This document shows positions 21,332 to 26,669 of a DNA stretch of 26,669 nucleotides, in pieces. Each line of letters starts with the position of its first letter. The stretch's first letter is position 1. The stretch comes from a virus: positions 1-26,669 of IMG/VR virus record IMGVR_UViG_3300034418_007185; one strand, 5' to 3'. The translations under genes and the position numbers were made by a program. The notes under the pieces are model-generated. The model was not told the DNA's origin. It ran no database searches and saw only the letters and a list, made by a program, of their open reading frames with translations.

Positions 21332-21743
21332 TCTCTTTCGCTTTCAACTGTCTAAATATCTTGGCAGGGTCTGCTAGGTTCTTCGGTGCAGTTTCTCGCA
21401 GTGGATGAAAATCGTTTCTGCTGAACTTGTTGCCATGCAGGTTTGCATTTAGTGCCATAAGCTCCGCTGTGTGATCCCAGTCAAACTTTAGCTTCTGCTC
21501 TGCTGCGTGTTGCAGTTCGCGAATCGTCCACGGCCAAGGCTCTAGTCCTGCGATAGCTGCGAGTTCTGCGATCCATTGCCACTGCTCAACTGCATCTGCT
21601 TGAGTGCTTCGTTCTCCAGTTCTTTTAACTGTAAATCGGCTTTTCCACTCTCTATCAATTCTCGGATCTGCGACTGGGCTGCGGTCATTACTTTTATCTG
21701 CGTCTCGGTTAGTCCCGCTTCCAGTCTTTTGCCTAACCTCTGG
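21315..21743 (-). CDS. Tail assembly chaperone frameshift extension (GT-like)
   Basis: In the -1 frame relative to the chaperone gene there is an open region to the stop at 21315 with no ATG/GTG/TTG before its conserved part, so it must be reached by frameshifting. From the U-UUU-UUC site it would add 142 residues to the first 95, giving a 237-residue fusion. The extension includes EQWQWIAELAAIAG, PWPWTIRELQHAAEQKL and DWDHTAELMALNANLHGNK, FHPL, the type of sequence I recall for the second (T) part of lambda G/GT-style chaperones. The -1 frame has four stops just before 21798 and none afterwards. Confidence 0.65.
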   Translation of the reverse strand, partial: PEVRQKTGSGTNRDADKSNDRSPVADPRIDREWKSRFTVKRTGERSTQADAVEQWQWIAELAAIAGLEPWPWTIRELQHAAEQKLKFDWDHTAELMALNANLHGNKFSRNDFHPLRETAPKNLADPAKIFRQLKAKENGNRI

Positions 21744-22027
21744 AAAAAAGATTGCAGTTCCTGTAGGAACGCAATACTCGCAGCGTCGGCAATTCCATCA
21801 CCGTATAAACGCTCCTCAAATGCGTCAGCATCAAGACCAAGTTCCTTTGCTTGATCCTCCACAAGCAGAAACACGAAAGCCAGACGATCGGTTTCACTGT
21901 TCATCACCTGCCAGTGATGCTCTTTGTTCAGCAATTCCAGTCCGAGCTTTTCTCGCAGTTGCCTCACCTTTCCGATCGTTAAAGCGAGGTGCCAGGCGTG
22001 TCCTTCATTGTCTTTGAAACTTTGCAT
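21542..22027 (-). CDS. Tail assembly chaperone, short form (G-like)
   Basis: 161 residues. N-terminal MQSFKDNEGHAWHLALTIGKVRQLREKLGLELL then RLAFVFLLVEDQAKELGLDADAFEERLYGDGI fits tail assembly chaperones placed between major tail protein and tape measure. The C-terminal third is charged and helical. Its last ~66 codons are also open in the -1 frame, and a slippery heptamer near codon 94 allows a fusion (see the extension). Chaperones of this kind load the tape measure and are absent from the finished virion. ATG at 22027 has AGAAGAA as a weak ribosome site, and overlaps the upstream gene by 49 nt. Confidence 0.7.
   Translation of the reverse strand: MQSFKDNEGHAWHLALTIGKVRQLREKLGLELLNKEHHWQVMNSETDRLAFVFLLVEDQAKELGLDADAFEERLYGDGIADAASIAFLQELQSFFQRLGKRLEAGLTETQIKVMTAAQSQIRELIESGKADLQLKELENEALKQMQLSSGNGSQNSQLSQD
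21707..21749 (-). promoter_or_regulatory. Candidate -1 programmed frameshift site
   Basis: Minus-strand heptamer U UUU UUC (21749-21743) lies in the correct register (codons TTT TTC of the chaperone frame). After a 4-nt spacer (CAGA) comes GGTTAG (21738-21733), a 20-nt loop, and its perfect complement CTAACC (21712-21707), a stimulator-like stem. Heptamer form X XXY YYZ and downstream hairpin are the two standard signals. Confidence 0.6.
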
Positions 22028-22230
22028 TTCTTCTTGCTCTCTTTTGGTTCGCTCTCCTCCTGTATTGACGAACTAGCAGCTTGCTGACAGCGCGAGAGCA
22101 TTTCGCTGTGAGCAAATACGATTTGCGTCTGTGGCCCTGACGCACTTTGATCGCACCAGCTTTTGAGTTCCCCTTCGGGCAACTTGTTTGCTAGTTCTGC
22201 TAGTTCGCCGCATGTTATACGCGTGCTCAT
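21979..22230 (-). CDS. Small hypothetical tail-region protein
   Basis: 83 residues, soluble, Ser/Lys/Glu-rich in the second half (SSSIQEESEPKESKKKCK). The N-terminal ITCGELAELANKLPEGEL is helical. AGGA lies 7 nt before the ATG at 22230, supporting translation. Its end lies over the first 49 nt of the chaperone gene in another frame. No family recognised; position suggests a tail assembly accessory. Translational coupling to the chaperone is likely. Confidence 0.5.
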   Translation of the reverse strand: MSTRITCGELAELANKLPEGELKSWCDQSASGPQTQIVFAHSEMLSRCQQAASSSIQEESEPKESKKKCKVSKTMKDTPGTSL

Positions 22231-22243
22231 GGTTCAATCCTGT

Positions 22244-22744
22244 TTATGCACCCGCGTCATATGCTGCAAAATCAACCTGCACTCCGCCGGATGTATATGC
22301 GTCAGCTAAAACGAATGGAATAGTTACGACAACGCTATCGCCGCCGTTAGATGTTTCGCTGAATTCGCCAAGTATGAAAGCCCCTCTCCATCCTTTCCCT
22401 GGCGTTAAAGGAGGAACCTGAACTGGTGGAGTTTCTTCACCATCGAGATGGAAGAATTCAATGATTTTCTTGTTGTCTCTAACATCTTCTAAATGTGCAA
22501 ACACAGCATCCGTTCCAAGTCGTTTGACATATTCAAAAGAACCGGAAACCGTTTCATATCCGTGAATGTTCACAGTTTTGTCAGAACCGTGAAAATTGAC
22601 TTCACTCGTAGCAGCTCCGCGAGTGATCTGTATGTTTCTCGCTCTTTTGATTTCTACAAATGTTGGTGTAGCATATGTGGCGCTGTTGTAGTAAAAGTAT
22701 GTGTCCTTACCTGCATACGCTCCGCGTTCCAGATCGGTCGCCAT
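22244..22744 (-). CDS. Major tail protein
   Basis: 166 residues, beta-rich. It starts MATDLERGAYAGKDTYFYYNSATYATPTFVEIKRARNIQI, which has the form of phage major tail (tube) proteins of siphoviruses, with GSFEYVKRLGTDAVFAHLED and FHLDGEETPPVQ in the middle and VVVTIPFVLADAYTSGGVQVDFAAY at the end. This tube subunit forms stacked hexamer rings around the tape measure. Position after head-tail connectors and before chaperones supports it. Confidence 0.7.
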   Translation of the reverse strand: MATDLERGAYAGKDTYFYYNSATYATPTFVEIKRARNIQITRGAATSEVNFHGSDKTVNIHGYETVSGSFEYVKRLGTDAVFAHLEDVRDNKKIIEFFHLDGEETPPVQVPPLTPGKGWRGAFILGEFSETSNGGDSVVVTIPFVLADAYTSGGVQVDFAAYDAGA

Positions 22745-22754
22745 TGTTAATCTC

Positions 22755-23231
22755 CTAGTCGTCTATGCTGTCTTGATAGGTCAAACGAATTAGCGACAGC
22801 CAAAGACCGTCGCTGTAAAGTTTCTGCGGATCGAAGTAAATTGCGTTTTCGATCACCACAAATCGGTGGCCGGCTAAGCCTGCTGTGCGTTTTGACAACG
22901 GCCCCGATGGCGACCACAGGGCTATGATTTCTTCCATCAAGTCGTCAAACACATCGCAAGCCGCGACCTCCTGAGATCGGTGCGCACTCGTGACCGATCC
23001 GCTGAGAGCCGGAGTGACGCCAACCACCCCAACCTCGATGATCACTTGCCGGTTGTCCGGCCCCTGATCTACTTCTATTTCACGCTCTGCGACTCGCACT
23101 GCGATCTTTGGCCCGTCAGTTAGTTCCTCGCGTGTGTAATGCGGAACGATAAACGCCTCGACGGTTTGCCCCGTCAATCGAGTATTGAGTTCCGTTATCA
23201 CTGCATCACGCAGGTCACTAGCTCGCGACAC
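22755..23231 (-). CDS. Tail completion or minor tail protein
   Basis: 158 residues, mixed fold: VITELNTRLTGQTVEAFIVPHYTREELTDGPKIAVRVAEREIEVDQG, then VIIEVGVVGVTPALSG and DDLMEEIIALWSPSG, ending FVVIENAIYFDPQKL, LIRLTYQDSI. This helix-then-beta layout resembles phage tail terminator/completion proteins (gpU or HK97 gp10 neighbours). GTG start at 23231; no good ribosome site, so an alternative internal start cannot be excluded. Overlaps the preceding connector by 14 nt. Expected to cap the tail tube or join it to the head. Confidence 0.5.
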   Translation of the reverse strand: MSRASDLRDAVITELNTRLTGQTVEAFIVPHYTREELTDGPKIAVRVAEREIEVDQGPDNRQVIIEVGVVGVTPALSGSVTSAHRSQEVAACDVFDDLMEEIIALWSPSGPLSKRTAGLAGHRFVVIENAIYFDPQKLYSDGLWLSLIRLTYQDSIDD

Positions 23232-23586
23232 GTTTCACACTATGAATTCGCAGGAATGTCTTTCGTCCGTCCGAGTATTGCCAGGCTGTCCCTTCGGTTC
23301 CTGGCAACACGTCGTAAACGCTGCCATCGCTTCTCTGGATCTGATCGCCTCTCTGCGGCAGCACCACGCTTGAGTCGATCACGAGCGAGCTTGGCTTCAC
23401 AAGCCAGTCCACCGTTTTAGACAGTGGACGGATCTCGCCAGTGGTCGATACCTCATCAAACTGCGACTGACCAACGACCGCTGTCAGCGAGGCAGTAAAG
23501 TCGCCTCGCTTGTATGTAATCGTTTCGCCAGCAGCGGCTTGCAGCGTTGTGCGGTGAGCCGCGAGTGCGTCATCCAAAAGAGCCAT
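23218..23586 (-). CDS. Head-tail connector or head-closure protein
   Basis: 122 residues, beta-rich. N-terminal helix (DDALAAHRTTLQAAAGETITYKRGDF), then VDWLVKPSSLVIDSSVVLPQRGDQIQRSDGSVYDVLPG and TAWQYSDGRKTFLRIHSVKRV. The final strands with RGD-type turns resemble the lambda FII/HK97 head-closure group. It follows the capsid gene directly; stop and start share one base (TAATG). Expected to plug the portal after packaging. Small family, so the assignment rests on pattern and position. Confidence 0.5.
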   Translation of the reverse strand: MALLDDALAAHRTTLQAAAGETITYKRGDFTASLTAVVGQSQFDEVSTTGEIRPLSKTVDWLVKPSSLVIDSSVVLPQRGDQIQRSDGSVYDVLPGTEGTAWQYSDGRKTFLRIHSVKRVAS

Positions 23587-24500
23587 TAGGCAACCACAGC
23601 CTCGGTTTGCACGATCTGATCGCTAACGATGATCGGAATGCCTTCTACTTCGGTAGGTCGCGGTGCAGGTGCTCCGGTTGCGTTGGTCGAAGTTCTGCTA
23701 GCTCGAAGCAATTTGAGAGCAGTTCTGTTCATGCAAATATGCGTAGGTTGCAAAGATGCTGGGAACAAAGAAAGAGCCTCATATATCTTGTCGTCATCCA
23801 AAGCGGTTTCGACGTTGGCGATACGAGCGGCGGAAAACTTGCTTCCGAGTTGCAGAGCCATGTAAGCAACGATCGGAACGACCCAAGCGTCATATCGTCC
23901 GTTGGTACCTTCAATCATCGACTGGTATGCACCACCGATGCTGATGTCGCCGTTGTTTCCGAATACTGAGCAAACACCAGTTGCGTCTGGTGTGGCGCGA
24001 ATCAGGTAAACGCTGGACTGTACGCCAGCACTTGATCCGCCAGCAGAGATCACCATCTCGTCAGCCAATGCGTTTAGGTCTGCACTGTTGTAGAAACCAT
24101 TGAAGCCGGCTGAGTCGCCGTTTGCACTGGTTCCGTAGAAGATCTGACGCTCTGCTTTTGCGAATGCACTTTGCAGATGGCTGCGTCCTTCCATCGCTGC
24201 TAGCTCTGGATTGTAGATCGCTGCGTCCATGTCGAACGAAGCATCCAAAATCTGCAATGTCTCGGTGACGGTCGTGCGGACGGTGTAATCGTGATCGCGT
24301 CCATCGTTGAGCGAACGGAAGCCAACAGTAGGCTCGGTGGTGAGCTTGTTATACTTATGCAAGGTTCCGTTACTGGCTTCGACTGCCGGCATTGCTGCAA
24401 GCACTGGAGCGTCACGAAGCAAATCGCTGATCTCTACGTCTGCGACGTTCTGATCGTTGATCTTGACTAATTCACTGATTGGTAGTGGAGTTGATGCCAT
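23586..24500 (-). CDS. Major capsid protein
   Basis: 304 residues. The N-terminal ISELVKINDQNVADVEISDLLRDAPVLAAMPA then VGFRSLNDGRDHDYTVRTTVTETLQILDASFDMDAAIYN forms the E-loop and long helix region of an HK97-type capsid. Middle: RSHLQSAFAKAERQIFYGTSANGDSAGFNGFYN; C-terminal YMALQLGSKF, ICMNRTALKLLRAS and IPIIVSDQIVQTEAVVA end in strands of the A domain. Gene order (protease/scaffold before, connectors after) is the usual one. GAGGAAC precedes the ATG. This is the most abundant virion protein. Confidence 0.75.
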   Translation of the reverse strand: MASTPLPISELVKINDQNVADVEISDLLRDAPVLAAMPAVEASNGTLHKYNKLTTEPTVGFRSLNDGRDHDYTVRTTVTETLQILDASFDMDAAIYNPELAAMEGRSHLQSAFAKAERQIFYGTSANGDSAGFNGFYNSADLNALADEMVISAGGSSAGVQSSVYLIRATPDATGVCSVFGNNGDISIGGAYQSMIEGTNGRYDAWVVPIVAYMALQLGSKFSAARIANVETALDDDKIYEALSLFPASLQPTHICMNRTALKLLRASRTSTNATGAPAPRPTEVEGIPIIVSDQIVQTEAVVA

Positions 24501-24545
24501 TGTTTATGTTCCTCTGTTCTGGTGGTTCTTTTTTTTCGATGGTTT

Positions 24546-24884
24546 CTAGTTGTTATTGAAGAACTCGGAGAGTCGCTTCTTGTTGTCGTTCGCTTGAATT
24601 TCGCCAACGTCAATAGGATCTTCACCAACGCTAGCAGCTGCTGCGAGCTGTTCTTTTGCCTCGCTTAGTTCGGCTTTGAGTTGCTCGATCTGCTCGGCAA
24701 ATAGATCGCACTGGCGACCGAGTGCCTCTTGCAGTTCGATTCCTTCGCTGAACCACTTCTGGCCGTTTTCCGATCCAAAGCGATCGACATAAGCCGACAA
24801 CTCAGATAGGAAGTCCTCACGGGTGAAAGATGCAGGTGCGGAGTCGGAAACACCTGCCTCCACAATTTCGGTAGCTTCCGACAT
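24546..24884 (-). CDS. Nested scaffold protein from an internal start (predicted)
   Basis: In frame with the protease, the ATG at residue 261 (24884) is preceded by AGGAG (24898-24894) with a 9-nt spacer. It would give a 112-residue, acidic, coiled-coil protein beginning MSEATEIVEAG. Lambda makes scaffold Nu3 from the end of protease gene C in the same way. The site could be an accident of Glu/Ile codons, but its position exactly at the domain boundary supports use. Confidence 0.5.
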   Translation of the reverse strand: MSEATEIVEAGVSDSAPASFTREDFLSELSAYVDRFGSENGQKWFSEGIELQEALGRQCDLFAEQIEQLKAELSEAKEQLAAAASVGEDPIDVGEIQANDNKKRLSEFFNNN

Positions 24885-25664
24885 CTCGGAGATCTCCTCA
24901 TTACGAGAAACAATGGAAAGCTGATGGCGTTCGAGCCACCTGCCAAGAAACTGACTTGCTCGATCCGCATCCACGCCGAATGCAAGAGACTTTGGTTTGT
25001 CAACGCTGATGCCAGCGGCATAGCTGAGAAGCTCGTCAACGTCCCTTGCGAGCGTCTGACGATCGAATAGTCCATCGGGGTTCGCTGCTGGCTCGTCAAC
25101 GATGTCGGCGGCCCTGAGCTTTTCCAGTCGGACGTGTGGAAAGTTCTTTGTGTTATTTGCGTCGGGCGAAGCAAACTTGCCCGATGAGTGCTCCGTCATA
25201 AATTCCTGCTCGGCTTCTTGGTCGTGCTCGAACACGATAGAGAGACCGGCTGCCGCTGGATCTTCCTCGGCGAGCGTCATCACATATTCGGCCAGATCGC
25301 CTTCTGGCGTAGCGTGTGCAGACTGAGCAAAGTGAAGATCTCCAAGCACTCGGTATCCATCAACTCGGACGTTCTTGATGCGTCCAAGATGCCGGCCCAT
25401 TCCATCGGCTGACATACTTGGATGAGTGAAACGCGACTTTACGCCATGCTTGCCCTGGTTGGCGTACTGTGCGACCTGCTCAAGCGTAACCTCGTCGATC
25501 CACATATCGTGACCAAGAGCCTCGCCAGTTGCGATCAATGAAACGCCAGAAAGTAGACCAGCTTGATAGTCACCGCCTGTTCGAGAAATCTGAATAGGCT
25601 CCTCAACGGTTGCACGAGCACCGCGAAACAAGGTTTCTTTTACTGGTCTTTCTGGATGTGTCAT
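24546..25664 (-). CDS. Capsid maturation protease with scaffold tail
   Basis: 372 residues. N-terminal ~200 residues are the protease: RFTHPSMSADGMGRHLGRIKNV with His81, and AAAGLSIVFEHD with Ser142, the His-Ser pair and GLSI/V surroundings of phage prohead proteases of the herpesvirus-like assemblin fold. Residues 260-372 are acidic and helical with a coiled coil (EALGRQCDLFAEQIEQLKAELSEAKEQLAAAAS), typical of scaffold. It cuts scaffold and capsid N-termini during prohead maturation. An internal start (separate entry) can produce the scaffold alone. Overlaps the portal gene by 4 nt. Confidence 0.75.
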   Translation of the reverse strand: MTHPERPVKETLFRGARATVEEPIQISRTGGDYQAGLLSGVSLIATGEALGHDMWIDEVTLEQVAQYANQGKHGVKSRFTHPSMSADGMGRHLGRIKNVRVDGYRVLGDLHFAQSAHATPEGDLAEYVMTLAEEDPAAAGLSIVFEHDQEAEQEFMTEHSSGKFASPDANNTKNFPHVRLEKLRAADIVDEPAANPDGLFDRQTLARDVDELLSYAAGISVDKPKSLAFGVDADRASQFLGRWLERHQLSIVSRNEEISEMSEATEIVEAGVSDSAPASFTREDFLSELSAYVDRFGSENGQKWFSEGIELQEALGRQCDLFAEQIEQLKAELSEAKEQLAAAASVGEDPIDVGEIQANDNKKRLSEFFNNN

Positions 25665-26669
25665 TCGCTTGCTTCCTCTGCTGATTGCTGTGGTTGTTGC
25701 ATCGCGAACTCGACCGGCACGCCTTTTTCGCTGGCGTACTGCAATGCCTTGCTGATTGCGTCAACATTGTCGAAGTAGTCGGTTCCGGTTGCTCGACAGA
25801 TCCGCTGTGGAGTGTCGAGTCCTGCCTTGATTGCGGCGATATGTCCATTGATCTCTTTGCTTGGATCCCACCAGGGCATCCCACGAGGCACCCACTCAAA
25901 GTTGATGTCTGTTTGACGCATGGAAGCCGGCAGTACTAAGCGACCGCTGGCGATCCAGTTTTGCAGCTTCCACTGGGTATAGTTCCGCCGCATCTCAATC
26001 TGATCGTCTCGCTTGTCTTTGCAGCTCCGCTCGTAATGAAGCCACGCAGCACGAGATCCAAAGAAGTTGGTGTGCGACTCGTCATAGAACGAGAATGGAA
26101 TATCAAGCGACTTGAGAGCGACTTGCATCACGAGCTGCGTAAAGTTCTGGAACTCCGTCGATGGTTGCTTACTCTCGATCACTTCGGCTTTTTCGCCTGG
26201 GTTCAGGTCGATGTATCGAGTATCTGACTTCATGAATGCCTGGAAGCCACGAGGTTCCTCGATGGAATCACCATCGCTGTCGATGTTGCCCTGATCGGGA
26301 TCTGGCTCGACTGGCATCACCGAGTCCGGTGAGTCTCGGTAGAAAGCCATCGCAAATAGCTGACTGACTTTGGCTTTTGCAAGTGCGAAACTGAAGTTTT
26401 CGTAGACATCCCGCAGCGGGTTCAACGCCGATACAAGCGGCGACACTCCACGCACCTGATCAGCAGCGTATCGGTCAAAGAAGCCGTAATGGATCAAGTT
26501 GGTAGCGTTGACTCTTCGAGCGAATTCGGTTCGCGTGTAACCTGATCTCTTGTGGACGCCGTATGCTAGAGGTCGCCCGAAGTCATTGATCAGAACGCCG
26601 TTGATCCATTGCTCTCCCTGTGGTGGACGTGCCGGATCTTGGATCAGGTCGGCTTGAATTCCCTGTAGC
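25661..26669 (-). CDS. Portal protein, lambda type, 5' end cut by the window
   Basis: At least 335 residues are visible; the reading frame stays open to the window edge, so the true start is outside, and a TTG at 26497 is not the start. The first visible part has WINGVLINDFGRPLAYGVHKRSG, then HYGFFDRYAADQVRGVSPLVSALNPLRD, DLNPGEKAEVI and NFTQLVMQVALKSLDIPFSFY, and FFGSRAAWLHYERSC, the conserved blocks of lambda-family portals (gpB). The portal forms the dodecameric ring through which DNA is packaged, beside the terminase that should lie upstream. C-terminal tail is Gln/Glu-rich. Confidence 0.8.
   Translation of the reverse strand, partial: LQGIQADLIQDPARPPQGEQWINGVLINDFGRPLAYGVHKRSGYTRTEFARRVNATNLIHYGFFDRYAADQVRGVSPLVSALNPLRDVYENFSFALAKAKVSQLFAMAFYRDSPDSVMPVEPDPDQGNIDSDGDSIEEPRGFQAFMKSDTRYIDLNPGEKAEVIESKQPSTEFQNFTQLVMQVALKSLDIPFSFYDESHTNFFGSRAAWLHYERSCKDKRDDQIEMRRNYTQWKLQNWIASGRLVLPASMRQTDINFEWVPRGMPWWDPSKEINGHIAAIKAGLDTPQRICRATGTDYFDNVDAISKALQYASEKGVPVEFAMQQPQQSAEEASE

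Noticed and set aside
26495-26497. TTG as start of the portal gene
   Set aside because: Conserved portal sequence continues in frame upstream to the window edge.

Overview
The window is one continuous stretch of a tailed double-stranded DNA phage (or prophage) genome. Every credible gene is on the minus strand, so transcription runs from position 26669 towards 1. Genes are packed tightly, with many ATGA overlaps. A lambda-type portal, capsid protease/scaffold, HK97-fold capsid, head-tail connectors, major tail protein, a frameshifted tail chaperone pair and a 611-residue tape measure indicate a long-tailed, probably non-contractile, virion. The host cannot be read directly. A CsrA homologue, a small protein resembling recurrent planctomycete sequences, a papain-type peptidase and Cys-rich tail proteins make a Planctomycetota host a reasonable guess from memory of those families, not a demonstrated fact. 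No terminase, integrase, repressor, tRNA or CRISPR array is visible; terminase should lie upstream of the portal, outside the window.

Layout in transcription order. (1) 26669-21979, head and neck: partial portal, protease with an in-frame nested scaffold, major capsid, connectors, major tail protein. (2) 22027-14677, tail: chaperone with a candidate -1 frameshift site, a gp10-like protein, tape measure, then four proteins of the probable tail tip, three of them Cys-rich. (3) 14674-14536, control region: a strong sigma70-like promoter with an A-rich upstream element, then a leader of about 104 nt holding two interlocking stems and a U-tract. (4) 14535-6094, early/replication operon: a small conserved phage protein, csrA (too short for usual ORF cut-offs), a zinc-ribbon protein, small membrane proteins, RecT-like annealing protein, SSB, HNH nuclease, Dam-type methyltransferase, replication initiator with an iteron array inside its gene, a possible helicase-loader, small unknowns, a Holliday-resolvase-like nuclease, HTH proteins, a metallophosphoesterase and an HExxH peptidase-like protein. 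(5) 5992-20, probable lysis and adsorption: membrane proteins, the papain-like peptidase, a holin-like protein, then a beta-helix protein and a repeat-containing tail fibre.

The parts fit one programme. The 14.67-kb promoter drives early genes through a potential attenuator. The initiator probably acts on GCGTGAC iterons inside its own gene next to an AT-rich polypyrimidine tract, and SSB, RecT-like and nuclease proteins process the DNA. The strongest leads are the interlocked leader RNA, the phage CsrA, the intragenic origin, the frameshift site and the papain-like peptidase in a lysis-like neighbourhood. There is no gene-free stretch longer than 300 bases; the largest, 14536-14676, is the control region.
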